Assembly: GCA_022414725.1 (NCBI GenBank)
Contig: CM039462.1
Coordinates: forward strand, 57,122,535 to 57,186,534
Direction of reading: 5' to 3'
Length of the DNA stretch: 64,000 nucleotides
Source of the DNA: Microglena sp. YARC
Taxonomy: Eukaryota; Chlorophyta; Chlorophyceae; Chlamydomonadales; Chlamydomonadaceae
Shown: in pieces, positions 9,186-20,406 of the stretch
How positions within the stretch are numbered: the first letter of the stretch is position 1
Layout: every line of letters starts with the position of its first letter
Notes under the pieces: model-generated
Databases searched by the model: none
Seen by the model: the letters and a program-made list of their open reading frames with translations, nothing else
Told to the model about the DNA's origin: nothing
Program-made: the position numbers and the translations under genes

Positions 9186-10650
9186 TCTCCTGATTCCCTT
9201 CTTCCGAGCCCCACCCACTTCCTCCTTCCTCTCAGAATCCTCCATCTCCTCCCTCTCATCCTTGCTCCTTCATGTCAGCTGCTGAGATACCTAGTAGACG
9301 AAGCTTTAAGGCGACAATTGGAGCTGGATACCTAGTAGACTCATTCCCTCTTTCTTGAATTCTCAGTCAGCAGGTCTCCTTTTGAAGGTCTGCATTGGTC
9401 AGCATCTTCTTGTTCTCTAATTAGAGACTTGCCGATCCTGGAGTGTGACATTGGTTGGAAACCATAGCGGTACAGTTTGTCTTAGCATTTTGCTGCCCTA
9501 AGGGCTGGATAGTAGTTTTTGGGGGTGGATCTGCTGCTCCTGCCCTGAAGACTGTTTTTTGTTTGCTTTTTCCTGGGCCTGTTTATCAGTAGCATGCCCT
9601 GCTTTGGTCTTCTTCCTTACAGAGCTTGCTGGCCTGCATTGGAGAAGAAGTGGCATGCTACTTGACAGCTGAGTTGGCTCGCCGGACTGCTGATGGAGTG
9701 ATGCCCTGATGCGCTGGACTGTTATAGGAGTGATGCCCTGTACCGTGTTGCATCTTGCGTCTGCAGGTTTAGGAGGCTTACTTAGAAGCTACATAATTTT
9801 TGTTACCTTGTTTCTGCTACCTTTGAACTGTAGGCATGCCGCGTTCTGGTCTTCTTTGCAGAGCTTGCTGATTTGCATCGGCGACCTAGTGGCTTGATAC
9901 TAGGCTGCTGATAGACTGCGCTGACATGCTAATGGAGTGATGCCCTGATGCACAGGCTACCGGTTAATTTGCTAGCTGCTTTAGTGCGCCTTTAAGGGTT
10001 TTCCTTGCTGGTCAGTGGATCTTGTGGGGGTTCTACCCTTTCACCGTCCAGGTCGTTTTCTAAGGAGTTTGATTTGCTTCTTTCAATTTTTTTTTAGTTA
10101 CCTTGTTAGTGTTAGCTTTGGCCCTGTCCTGTTTTTTGTTGCATGCCGCGCTCTGGTCGTCTTTGCAGAGCTTGCTGACCTGCATGGGTGACCTAGCGAC
10201 ATGTTACTAGGCTGCTGAGAGTATGTGCTGGTTTGATAAAGGAGTGATGCCCTGATGTACTGGCCTGTTACAGGAGTGATGCCCTGCAGTGTTTTAATCT
10301 TAGATCAGCAAGACCTTTGGGTGCATGCCTTTCCTTCTTTTTCTGTGTTGCTCTTGGAGGTTGCAGTGGTGTTTTATTGGTTGGGGAGAAACAGTGTTGC
10401 TGGAGGTGGGGGTGGTGCTTGGAAGGCCCTTTGTCCTTTGTCCTCCTAGTAATTAGTTTGTGTCCCTTGTTCTCTTGTCCCCTAGTCTTTTCGTCTTTTG
10501 TCTTCGGATCTTTTGTCTTTGCGGACTTTTGGTCCATGTCTTCTAGTCTTCTTCTTTGGTTTTTCTTCCTTGGTCACATAGGGCTAGGTTTTATCAGATG
10601 TTCCCTTTCCTGGTTCCTCCCTATGTAAAAAAAAAAAAAAAAAAAAAAAA
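9186..10650 (+). mobile_element. Family A element, plus copy with partial 5' monomer
   Basis: Begins with about 150 bp of the 423-bp monomer (9186-9335), then the body from about 9345. The body has five GGAGTGATGCCCTG motifs and three related modules containing CAGAGCTTGCTG. It ends with the ACATAGGG/CCCTATGT hairpin (10576-10626) and poly(A) 10627-10650. It is inserted in minus-strand family B. No coding capacity is seen; the longest frames are short and not shared between copies. Confidence 0.85.
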
Positions 10651-11003
10651 CGTTTTCCTTTTAGTCCCCCTTAGTTTGCATCTCCTCTTTCAGTCTTCTG
10701 ATCCGGTGACTGTTAGAGGTTGCAATGTTTTGGCCCCACCCTTCATAGGTCTTTTTCTTAGTAGTCCTAGCCCCTTATCTTGGGCTTCCAGTTTTTGGCT
10801 TCTTCCTTGCTTCTCTGGTTTGTTTGTCTTCTGTTCCCGTCCTCCTTTGTCCCTTACGTCGCCCAGGTGGTGTCCGTCCCTTAGCTGTCCCTTAGCCGTT
10901 CTTGTCTTTTTCTTTGGTCTTTTCTCCTTGGTCACAAAGGGCTAGGTTTTATCAGTTGCGCCTTTTCCTGGTTCCCCCCTTTGTAAAAAAAAAAAAAAAA
11001 AAA
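10651..11003 (+). mobile_element. Truncated family B 3' UTR copy
   Basis: Family B 3' UTR with the hairpin at 10934-10984 (ACAAAGGG pairs CCCTTTGT) and poly(A) 10985-11003. It directly abuts family A upstream and family B ORF2 sequence downstream. Confidence 0.85.
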
Positions 11004-11810
11004 GGGGTCCCCCTCCTCCTCCTCAACATTCGAGAAGCTTGTGATGAGCTCAAGAACATCATCGCTTCGCAATCCATCCTCTTAAATCTCTTATTCGATT
11101 CAGACATCGTCACAAAATGGGCCAACATGAAGGATGTTATTCGCACCAGCAGTTGGGCCATTTACAAGAAGCATCGCCGTGCCCGCTAGCGTGCCGCCCG
11201 CTTAGCAGAGGACGACGCCCGGCAGGAAGTCTCACAGCTGCATTTCTCCCCCGATGCAATTTCTTCCCTGGCACGCCTCAACATAGCCAATGCTAAGGCA
11301 TTAGCAGCAACACTCGCTTGGCAGCAACTCCTTGCTCCAATGCTAAAAGCTCTACCTATCCCCGAGCACACTTTTGGGGATTCATCTTCCTTCTACTCCC
11401 ACCACCTTTCCCGTTACCCACACCCCCCAGTCCACATCAAGCTTATCCAGCCTCCAGGGCCACCCCGGCATCTTCCCCTTTCTGTGGCTGACCTCTCTTC
11501 AATGATAGGAGTCAACATAGGACTGGCGTATGCTCGGGACTTTTATAGTGCTGATTCCTCCTTTGGACTGTACCGTCCCAACCCTCTCATCAACCAGGCT
11601 AACCAGGATCTTCTGCTCACATCCCTCCCTCGTCCCCTTCCCCTAGTTATACAGCCCTTGCAGAAGGCGTCAATGGCGATGGCCTGATCACATCAGAGGA
11701 GATGGACCTTGCCATCCGCTCTGCTTCTCAAGGACTTCCCTTTGAAGTATACAATGTGTTTCATGCAGAACTGTCCCCGATCCTTCAAAGGGTTTTCAAA
11801 TCTGCCTTCC
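11004..11810 (+). pseudogene. Family B ORF2 segment between endonuclease and RT
   Basis: Plus-strand equivalent of the region at 29240-29990: it starts at LLLNIREACDELKN (end of the endonuclease domain) and runs through the linker to the N-terminal part of RT. Several stop codons and indels are present (for example, a stop after KKHRRAR at 11187-11189). It is interrupted at 11811 by a family B tail insertion. Confidence 0.85.
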
Positions 11811-12066
11811 ATAGGTATTTTTTCTTAGAGGTCCTAGCCCCTTCTCTTGGGCTTCCTGTTTTGGGGCTTCTTCCTTGCCTCTCTGGTTTGTTTGTCTTCA
11901 GTTCCTGTCTTCCTTTGTCCCTTCAGTCGCCAAGGTGGTGTTTGTCCCTTAGCTGTCCCTCAGCCTTTCTTGTCTTTTTCTTTGGTCTTTTCTCCTTGGT
12001 AACAAAGGGCTACGTTTTATCAGCTGTGCCTTTTCCTGGTTCCCCCCTTTGTAAAAAAAAAAAAAA
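11811..12066 (+). mobile_element. Truncated family B tail nested in family B ORF2
   Basis: About 240 nt of 3' UTR ending in poly(A) at 12053-12066. The interrupted host reads across in the other copy (minus strand near 28.77 kb), which fixes the left boundary at TCTGCCTTCC. Confidence 0.8.
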
Positions 12067-12217
12067 TACAGGACCAAGTTAACACGGCCCCCCTAGCATC
12101 CCTCATTCAGGGAACCATCTGCCTTCTCCACAAGACTGGTCAGCCCCAAGACTCCCTCGCAGGTTACCGTCCTATCACCCTTCATAATTGCGACCTTCAG
12201 CTGATCCTTTTGATTTT
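12067..12217 (+). pseudogene. Family B RT N-terminal fragment
   Basis: Encodes the start of the RT domain (GTICLLHKTGQPQDSLAGYRP, the conserved 'K.G....YRPI' region of L1-type RTs). It is interrupted at about 12218 by a plus-strand family A copy; the reading resumes at 13761. Confidence 0.85.
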
Positions 12218-13760
12218 CCCTCTTTCTTGAATTCTCAGTCAGCAGGTCTCCTTTTGAAGGTCTGCATTGGTCAGCATCTTCTTGTTCTCTAATTAGAGAC
12301 TTGCCGATCCTGGAGTGTGACATTGGTTGGAAACCATAGCGATACAGTTTGTCTTAGCTTTTTGCTGCCCTAGAGGGCTGGATAGTAGTTTTGGGGGGTG
12401 GATCTGCTGCTCCTGCCCTGAAGACTGTTTTTTGTTTGCTTTTTTCCGGACCTGTTTTTCAGTAGCATGCCCTGCTTTGGTCTTCTTCCTTACAGAGCTT
12501 GCTGGTCTGCATTGGAGAAGAAGTGGCATGCTACTTGACAGCTGAGCTGGCACGCCGGTCTGCTGATGGAGTGATGCCCTAATGCACTGGACTGTTATAG
12601 GAGTGATGTACCGTGTTGTATCTTGCGTCTGCAGGTTCAGGAGGCTTACTTAGGAGCTACATAGTTTTTTTTACCTTGTTACCGCTACCTTTGGACCGTA
12701 GACATGCCGCGTTTGGTTGTCTTTGCAGAGCTTGCTGATTTGCATCGGCGACCTAGTGGCATGATACTAGGCTGCTGATAGACTGCGCTGAAATGCTAAT
12801 GGAGTGATGCCCTGATGCACAGGCTACCGGTTTATTTGCTTTAAAGTGCCAGCTGCTTTAGTGCGCCTTTAAGGTTTTTCTTGCTGGTCAGTGGATCTTG
12901 TTTTTTTTTTTTTTTTTTACATAGGGAGGAACTAGGAAAGGGAACATCTAATAAAACCTAGCCCTATTTGACCAAGGAAGAAAAACCTAAGAAGAAGACT
13001 AGAGGACATGGACCAAAAGTCCGCGAAGACAAATGATCCAAGACAAAAGACGAAAAGACTAGGGGATAAAAGAACGAGGGACACAAACTAATTACTAGGA
13101 GGACAAAGGACAAAGGGCCTTCCGAGCACCACCCCCACCTCCAAGCAACACGGTTCTACCCTTTCACCGTCCAGGACGTTTTCTAAGGAGTTTGATTTGC
13201 TTCTTTAGATACCTTGTTAGTGTTAGCTTTGGCCCTGTCCTGTTTTTTGTAGCATGCCGCGCTCGGGTCGTCTTTGCAGAGCTTGCTGATCTGCATGGGT
13301 GACCTAGCGACATGTTACTAGGCTGCTGAGAGTATGTGCTGGTTTGCTACAGGAGTGATGCCCTGATGTACTGGCCTGTTACAGGAGTGATGCCCTGCAG
13401 TGTTTTAATCTTAGATCAGCAAGACCTTTGGGTGCATGCCTTTCCTTCTTTTTCTGTGTTGCTCTTGGAGGTTACAGTGGTGTTTTATTGGTTGGGGAGA
13501 AACAGTGTTGCTTGGAGGTGGGGGTGGTGCTCGGAAGGCCCTTTGTCCTTTGTCCTCCTAGTGATTAGTTTGTGTCCCTCGTTCTTTTGTCCCCTAGTCT
13601 TTTCGTCTTTTGTCTTGGATCTTTTGTCTTAACGGACTTTTGGTCCATGTCTTCTAGTCTTCTTCTTTGGTTTTCCTTCCTTGGTCACATAGGGCTAGGT
13701 TTTATCAGATGTTCCCTTTCCTGGTTCCTCCCTACGTAAAAAAAAAAAAAAAAAAAAAAA
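12218..13760 (+). mobile_element. Family A copy, 5'-truncated at the body start
   Basis: Starts exactly where the family A body begins (CCCTCTTTCTTGAATTCTC) with no monomer, and ends with hairpin and poly(A) 13738-13760. A shorter minus-strand family A copy (12901-13150) is nested in it. Confidence 0.85.
12901..13150 (-). mobile_element. Truncated family A copy nested in family A
   Basis: Poly(T) 12901-12918, 3' hairpin and about 230 nt of family A. The surrounding family A sequence (compare 10013-10045) resumes at GGTTCTACCC. Confidence 0.82.
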
Positions 13761-14664
13761 CGGCTGCAACGTCCTCTGGAATATCTCATCGACGTCACTC
13801 AATCAGCTTTCCTCCGTGGGAGAGACATCCGTGACAACATCCGCTATCACCTAGGCTTGGCTGCGCGCTTGAAAGAGCTTGACTTACCAGGCTGGTTGCT
13901 GCACTCTGACCTCACTAAAGCTTATGATACTGTCAACAGGGGATGACTCCTCAAGACAATGTTAGCCATGGGATTCAATAGTGCAGGCATCTCGCGCTGG
14001 TGCGATATCCTCATGAATTGCAGCTCTACGCGAGTGCGCCTCAATGGTTTCTTCACTACCTCCTTCCCCAACACTTCCGGCTTCCCTCAAGGTGGGGCCT
14101 TGAGCGGTAATCAATGGGTATTATCATCATCTATGGGCCCTTCATCACCTTCAATAACCAACTGAGATCTTGTGGAACTCTGCAATCCTTCTGTCTTCCC
14201 TCAGGAGAGTTGGCCCCTGCCACCCTATCGTTTGCTGACGATGGCAAGCACTTTGTCCTCAACCCAGCCACAGATGGGCCTATCATCATGGAGACATACG
14301 TCGTAGCCAATTCGGCTGGCTTACCCGCCCAGTCTGTTCCCAAGACCCGTCTTCTGCTTCTTGAACTTCCCCCAGACATACCCCTCCCTGCAGATCTGGA
14401 CCCCGCCCTTGGCACCCATCACTTGACTGGCTACCACCTCCATCCCCCAGACACACCTCACAGATTGCTGGGCGTGCCGTTTGGTGCAGACACTGCCCTT
14501 TGCAAGGCTTCAGCCTACCAGCACATGCCCCATAGCATCTCACGTGCGGCAGCTCAATGGCTCTCATGCAATCTCAATGTTATTGGAAGGGCGTATGTTG
14601 CTTTGCAATGCAAGGCTTCCAAGTTCATCTTCCAGGCTAACTTTGCATCACCACCAGCGCCTCT
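13761..14664 (+). pseudogene. Family B RT core fragment
   Basis: Encodes RT motifs: DLTKAYDTVNRG (catalytic Asp, motif A), QGGALSGNQ (motif B) and SFADDGKHFVL (motif C, FADD in place of YADD). A stop follows NRG (nucleotides 13944-13946). It ends at 14664, where the minus-strand Copia is inserted. The RT C-terminal continuation is not found on the other side of the Copia, where 3' UTR appears. Confidence 0.88.
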
Positions 14665-15407
14665 TGTAAAAATAATAGGCTGGGGACCAGAGAGAGAGTA
14701 AGTGGTCATTACATCAGAAATAAAACAACTACAAAGAGAGGCGAATGCCTTAGAACTGACAAGTGGGAACAGGCAATGTACAAGAAGCAGGCGAAGAGCC
14801 TCCAATATCTAAGCAAAGCAATTAGGACTAAGTGTCAGAGTATCAAAGCAGAGAGAAAGAGAGAGCTGCAAACAAAGCTAAACAACTAGCTTTGAACAAA
14901 TGCGCGCAGTCAGGTGCGCGCGAACAGATTCGCTCGGTCAGATGCGCGCGAACAGATGCGCGCAAGTCTCAGCTTTCTGGAGCACCAAAGATCATAGCAA
15001 GAGACGCAGTAATGGCAGCAGAACAGTAAATCTTACCTGGGGACCAAAGAGAGAGTAAGTGGTACTCTGCTCTCGTGAGTCCCCTTTTATACTGTTCGGG
15101 AGGGAATCTACGGAAGGCATCTTTGGAAGATTCCACCGGTAGATTCCTTCAGTAGCTACCGCGAAGCATCCCTAAACCGGCCATCGGGCGGCAACAACCG
15201 GTTGGCCACGAGCGCTATCTCGTACTCACAAAACACAGCACAGCATAGTACTACTGGCTCAGTGGTGTAACGCCATGAGCTATACGGAGATTCGACAAGG
15301 GTTCGATTCCCCCTGGGGGCAGCGTTTTGCCTTTACCTAATTAGCATGACATGAAGTCTAGTCCGACATCAAATATCACAAGGCAAGTGCTAACTGATAT
15401 TCTAACA
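14665..15407 (-). repeat. 3' LTR of minus-strand Copia
   Basis: 743 bp in inverted orientation, from TGTAAAAATAATAGG to ATTCTAACA. It includes the antisense tRNA-like module at about 15248-15322. Confidence 0.95.
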
Positions 15408-15434
15408 CTCCCACTCGTGACTGACTGAATGTTC

Positions 15435-16964
15435 CTACTTGTTGGTAACTCCCAACCCGAGCCTGCACAGCTCAAACTTGCACCTAGGCAGGATTTTAGT
15501 GAGTACATCAGCCACCATTTCCTCAGTGGAGATGTAGGTGAAGGTCACCTCTGACCTTGCCACTCGCTCACGCGCAAAGTGGTGCACAACATCAATATGC
15601 TTCGTGCGCACGCAGGAGATGGGGTTCTTCAGCAGCTTAATGGCTGCTTGGTTGTCACCGTAGATAGGTACTGCTCCTAGCACCATTCCAAACTCAGGTA
15701 GAAGCTTTCTGAACCAGAGTGCTTCCTTGACAGCTGCACCAGCAGCCATGTACTCAGCCTTTGTGGTGGAGTGCGCTACCGTGGGCTGCAGTCGGCTCTG
15801 CCAGGAGACCACAACTCCATTCAGCCTGAAAGCGTAGCCAGTCGTCGACCTCCGTGTGTCAGTGTCTCCAGCGAAGTCTGAGTCAGCGAAGCCCTGAAGC
15901 TCCAGCAGATCACTGCCTCCAAAGAACAACCCATAGTCCAGAGTGCCAGAAATGTACGCCAACACATGCTTTGCAGCAGCCAGGTGGTCCTCAGTGGGGT
16001 TTGCCATGTATCTGGCCAAAGCTCCCACTGACTGTGAGAGGTCAGGCCTGGTGCACACTGCAAGATACATCAGAGACCCAATGATCTCGCTGTAGCTCAC
16101 AACAGTCTGGTCCATAGGCTCTCCTGCCTTGGTCAGCTTGGTGGCTGGGGATAGTGGCACCTTCTTTGACTTGGCATGTGAGGCAAACTTGTCCATGAGG
16201 TCAGCCACATACCTTTTCTGAGTCAAGAGGAGTGTCTTCATCCCTCTGTCCCTGATGATGTCCATACCAAGGTAGAAGGAGGATTCCCCCATGTCCTTGA
16301 TTTTGAAGACTTCAGCCAGCTTGGTTTTCACCAGTGTGACTCCTTCCGCTAAACCGGCAATCAGGATGTCGTCGACATGGATCAGCACATAGGTCCAGTC
16401 ACCAGAGCCAGCCATCATGATGAACAATCCAGGGTCGGCCACAGAGGCATTAAAGCCAATGGCCTCCAGCTGGGAGCGCAAGTTTGCATACCAAGCACGG
16501 GGGCTCTGCTTCAGACCATAGAGAGTCTTGCGCAAATGGCATGCGCGGTCGCTTCCCCCAACTGCAAAACCTGGAGGTTGCTGCATCCACAGATCCTCTT
16601 CCAGTTCCCCATTGAGGAACGCGTTGGCAACGTCCAGCTGATGCAGTTCAAGATCGCGGTGAGCTGTGACAGCCAAGAGGGTGCGCAGAGTTGCGTGCTT
16701 CCCTACAGGTGCATATATATCATTGTAGTCGAGACCCTCCCGCTGCCTGCATCCAACAACTACCAGGCGAGCCTTGTAGCGCTCGATGTTACCGGCAGCG
16801 TCTCGCTTCCTCTTGAAGATCCACTTGACAGGGAGTACATTGGTTCCAGGGGGTCTGTCCTCAACCTCCCAAGTCTTGTTGTGGAGCAGAGCTGCATACT
16901 CTTCATCCATTGCAAGCTTCCACTGGCGAGCTTCGGGACCTGCGAGAGCTTCCTTCACAGACAC
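15435..16964 (-). pseudogene. pol: Copia reverse transcriptase and RNase H, minus copy
   Basis: RVT_2 with LDVANAFLNGELEED, HVDDILIAG and LYGLKQSPRAWY, then RNase H with DSDFAGD and GDNQAAI. The apparent start MSVKEAL is internal: the native frame continues upstream but is broken by the TGA at 17040-17042. One Glu of the RNase H TTEAEY motif is Lys here (GAG to AAG), which may reduce activity. The sequence is otherwise almost identical to 3604-5385. Confidence 0.93.
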
Positions 16965-17039
16965 TGGCTCAGGCTGAAGTTCAACAACAGCAGCTGAGGT
17001 GGCCCACCACTCTGAAGGTGCCTGCCTGAGTCTGGATGA

Positions 17040-18299
17040 TCACCGCGGAGGAGGTGCATCTTGAGTAGGCAGCGGAGCAATGTCCTCATCTTCCTCATCT
17101 GAGTCAGTATCCATGTGCAAAGGGGGTAAGTCTTCGTCCTCACTGTCAGCTTCATCCGTCGGGGTAGTGGGTGCCGCTGGAGAGGTGCCAGAAGGTGCAC
17201 TAACTGGTTCCTCATCAGGTTCCAGCTTGATGTCTACAATGCACAGTGGCTCATCATTCATATGGGCCGGTGGCGTCGGCGTGTTGTATGGGAAGACACC
17301 CTCATGGAAGGTAACATCTCGAGCCACACGCACAGTCTTGCCGTCTGGATCCAGGATCCGGTATGCCTTGGAGTTGGCCTCGTACCCAATGAAGACACCT
17401 GGTCTGCTTACAGCATCCAGCTTGCGCCGCTTCAGCTTGGGCACATGGGCAAAGGCCTTGCACCCAAAAATCTTGAAGTGGGATACTTCTGGGACTGACC
17501 CTGTCAGCAGCTGGTGAGGCGTAAGCTCCCGGCCACTGACTGGGGAGGCATTCCTTAAGGTGTTAGCTGTCTGTAGGCCCTCAGCCCAAAGGTAGAAGGG
17601 GGCACCACTGTGAAGCAGGAGGGCCCTAACCTTTTCCATTAGGGTCCTGTTCAAACGCTCCGCCGCGCCATTGCTCTCGGGGCTGTAAGGGGCTGTGGTT
17701 TGATGGACAATCCCTCTGGAAGCAAAGAAGGCAGCGAGTTCACCATTGCAGAATTCTCCTCCTCTGTCCGAGCGCACTATCTTGACAGTGATGCCATGTT
17801 GAGTCTGCAGCATGAGAATGAGGTCATGCAGGGCTGCTGATGCCTGGTCCTTGGTCTTCAGCATGATGACAAAGCTGTACCTGGAGTGGTCCTCCAACAC
17901 ACCCAGGAAGTACTTGCTCTGCCCTAGAGAGGCAGGTGTGATAGGACCACATAGGTCCACATGAAGCAATCCCTTCACAGGTGCTGACTTACTGGCAGGA
18001 AAAGGATCGCGGGTCTGCTTCGACAGCACGCAAGCCTCGCAGGGATCCTTGAAGTCCTTGAATGCCTCAGCTTCTACCTTCATGCCATGTAACATATGCT
18101 TGGCCTGCAGAGTGGCCAAGTTTGTCATCCCCAGATGACCAAACCTGGCATGCCAAAGCTCCGGCGTCTCAACTGCAGCGCACACAGTACCGTCAGTAAA
18201 AAAGAGGAGCAACTGGCATGTCTGCCTCGGGCACCATCCCCTCCACCTCATACACGCCGTTGATGCAAACCGCTTCGATGCGCACACCATTCTTGGCAA
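17040..18299 (-). pseudogene. pol: Copia integrase, minus copy
   Basis: Contains the HHCC zinc region (WHARFGHLG ... CEAC) and the complete DDE core: HVDLCGP, RSDRGGEF and SPESNGAAERLNRTL with the catalytic Glu that is out of frame in the plus copy. The C-terminal GCKAFAHVPK and IGYEANSKAYR signatures and the acidic linker follow. It ends at a TGA where the plus copy has CGA (Arg), a C-to-T change. The first 30 residues come from a shifted frame caused by an extra T near 18200. Confidence 0.92.
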
Positions 18300-18597
18300 A
18301 GATACAACGTGTGTCGTCCCAGTATTCTATCTGAGCTCCGTTCCGCATAACGCTTGAGAGGGAGATCAGATTTCTGGCAGATGCAGGGACATAATGGACA
18401 TTCTGCAGCTGAACATACTCTCCATTTACAGATTCCAGGAAGACGTCGCCAGCGTACTCTGCCCGATGTCCCACTCCGTCAGCAAACCTGAATTGGAGTG
18501 GTGTATCCAGGTGTCTGATGTTCACAAGCAGATCGCGGTCCCCCGTGATGTTGTGGGAAGCACCTGAGTCCAGCATCCAAGTCACTTCACCAATCAA
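18193..18597 (-). pseudogene. pol: Copia protease, minus copy
   Basis: Aspartic protease with DSGASHNITGD near residue 10 and the flap/core region to YVPASARNLISLSSV. It ends in PLFY at a stop created by one extra T in a T run relative to the plus copy. Confidence 0.9.
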
Positions 18598-19009
18598 AGG
18601 GGCAAGTCCTCATCAGTGAGTGCAGCAGTGCCACCCGAGCAGGTGAAGGCAGTGGCGACTGTGGCGTTGTTACCCGGCTGGGTCTTGGGAGTATACTTCC
18701 CGGAGGCTTTGTCAGATTTCTTCTTGCGACAATCCTTTGCAATGTGACCCGCGTTACCACAGTAGTAGCAGGTCCTCTTGTCCTTGTCCGTGGTCTGACC
18801 CGGACGAGCCTGACCTGGACGCGATGGGGGGTGCCGCCATGTCCAGCAAGAGCAGAGCCGTGGTCCTCAGCTCTAGTACGATCATCCTTCCTACTCATCC
18901 TTGCTTCAGCAATCAAGAGTCTGGCCAGGACATCACTCAGATCCGAGTTGTCCTCTGCCTCCAGGATTTGGACTGCTGTGTCAAACTCCTTAGGCAGTCC
19001 ATTCAACAT
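18587..19009 (-). pseudogene. gag: Copia gag C-terminal part, frameshifted before the zinc knuckle
   Basis: Continues Gag (LNGLPKEFDTAVQILEAED). In the plus copy a run of seven C follows GGT; here there are six, so the frame shifts and the CX2CX4HX4C knuckle (around 18715-18775) is read in another frame. Unlike the plus copy, the bases of the knuckle itself are intact. Confidence 0.85.
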
Positions 19010-19017
19010 AGTGCTGA

Positions 19018-19479
19018 TCAGGTCAGCAGAAGAGGTGGTATCCCCTGCTGCTGCAAGCTGATCCCTGAGTGACTCCGCACGGAAGTGTACTTGGCTACAG
19101 TCTCCTTGGGCTCCTTCTTCAGTTGCGCCAGCTCTCGGCGCATCAGATTCAAGCGAGCCCTGGACTTGTTCTTGTGCAGCTCCTCAAGCTTCAACCACAT
19201 GCCCTTGGCAGTCTTCTCATTCTTGATGAAGGGCAGGAGGTGATCCTTCACCTGAATGACCAGCAAGGATCTTGCTTGCAGATCATCCTCAGGGTCCACC
19301 GTGTCCTCTGAAATAGCCTTGGACACCTTCTTCAAGGCAAGGCATGCCATCATCCTAACACTCCAGACCCCATAATTGTTGTCATCCAAACTTGGGCATA
19401 GAGAACCCTTGTGTCCTCCATTGTAAAGCAGATGGATGAGGTAGAGAAGGTTGCAAAAGGGGGTTTTGCAGTCCAGCAA
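19018..19479 (-). pseudogene. gag: Copia gag N-terminal part, minus copy
   Basis: Contains LDDNNYGVWSVRMMACL, the conserved 'L.G.NY..W...M' start of Copia Gag, then the helical UBN2-like region. The true start is uncertain. An ATG about 35 bp before LDDNN opens in the +1 frame relative to the motif; the in-frame ATG is further upstream (MLDCKTPF) in repetitive leader sequence. A frameshift at the extreme N-terminus is therefore possible. Confidence 0.85.
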
Positions 19480-19638
19480 AAAGATGGAGCAGTCCAGCTT
19501 CAGACAACTATGCAGTCCAGCACAGTACTAGGAGCTGAAGAAGAGGGGGCTGTGCAGTCCAGCACAACAAAGCAGTCCAGCTAAAAGGAGGGCAATCCAG
19601 CCAGCTCCAATTCAATCCGCAGTGGGGTGCAATCCAGC
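19468..19638 (-). repeat. Leader decamer cluster of the Copia element
   Basis: On the plus strand GCAGTCCAGC occurs five times (19468, 19489, 19512, 19554, 19572) and GCAATCCAGC twice (19592, 19629). This is the untranslated leader between primer site and gag, absent from the plus-strand copy by deletion. Confidence 0.85.
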
Positions 19639-19644
19639 ACTTTA

Positions 19645-19663
19645 GCGCGATGAGCCCATAACC
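19645..19663 (-). promoter_or_regulatory. Putative primer-binding site (tRNA-Met anticodon-region type)
   Basis: Directly adjoining the 5' LTR. The plus strand reads GCGCGATGAGCCCATAACC, which resembles the D-stem/anticodon part of a tRNA-Met (CAT anticodon in CCCATAA) and not a tRNA 3' end. This suggests priming by an internal tRNA-Met fragment, as known for Drosophila copia. In the plus-strand element only the first 8 nt remain. Confidence 0.6.
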
Positions 19664-20406
19664 TGTAAAATAAATAGGCTGGGGACCAAAGAGAGAGTAA
19701 GTGGTGATTACATCAGAAATAAAACAACTACAAAGAGAGGCGAATGCCTTAGAACTGACAAGTGGGAACAGGCAATGTACAAGAAGCAGGCAAAGAGCCT
19801 TCAATATCTAAGCAAAGGAATTAGAACTAAGAGTCAGAGTATCAAAGCAGAGAGAAAGAGAGAGCTGCAAACAAAGCTAAACAACTAGTTTTGAACAAAT
19901 GCGCGCAGTCAGGCGCGCGCGAACAGATTCGCTCGGTCAGATGCGCGCGAACAGATGCGCGCGAGTCTCAGCTTTCTGGAGCACCAAAGATCATAGCAAG
20001 AGACGCAGTAATGGCAGCAGAACAGTAAATCTTACCTGGGGACCAAAGAGAGAGTAAGTGGTACTCTGCTCTCGTGAGTCCCCTTTTATACTGTTCGGGA
20101 GGGAATCTACGGAAGGCATCTTTGGAAGATTCCACCGGTAGATTCCTTCAGTAGCTACCGCGAAGCATCCCTAAACCGGCCATCGGGCGGTAACAACCGG
20201 TTGGCCACCAGCGCTATCTCGTACTCACAAAACACAGCACAGCATAGTACTACTGGCTCAGTGGTGTAACGCCATGAGCTATACGGAGATTCGACAAGGG
20301 TTCGATTCCCCCTGGGGGCAGCGTTTTGCCTTTACCTAATTAGCATGACATGAAGTCTAGTCCGACATCAAATATCACAAGGCAAGTGCTAACTGATATT
20401 CTAACA
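19664..20406 (-). repeat. 5' LTR of minus-strand Copia
   Basis: 743 bp; TATA box on the minus strand at about 20083-20090; antisense tRNA-like module at about 20247-20321. Nearly identical to 14665-15407. Confidence 0.95.

Larger units (their letters stand above)
14665..20406 (-). mobile_element. Ty1/copia LTR retrotransposon, minus-strand copy
   Basis: LTRs at 14665-15407 and 19664-20406, each 743 bp and nearly identical to the plus copy. The interior (4256 bp) retains the leader, primer-binding site and gag start that the plus copy lost. Flanking pentamers differ (CCTCT at 14660-14664, CCCAG at 20407-20411), so there is no target-site duplication; the right flank is family B 3' UTR, not the expected RT continuation. 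Defects: a C deletion in the gag homopolymer, an extra T and resulting stop after the protease, a CGA-to-TGA nonsense at 17040-17042, and TTKAEY in RNase H. Confidence 0.96.

Noticed and set aside
16377..16997. 206-codon frame antisense to Copia RT, also at 3823-4443
   Set aside because: Shadow of a conserved coding strand; no independent motifs.
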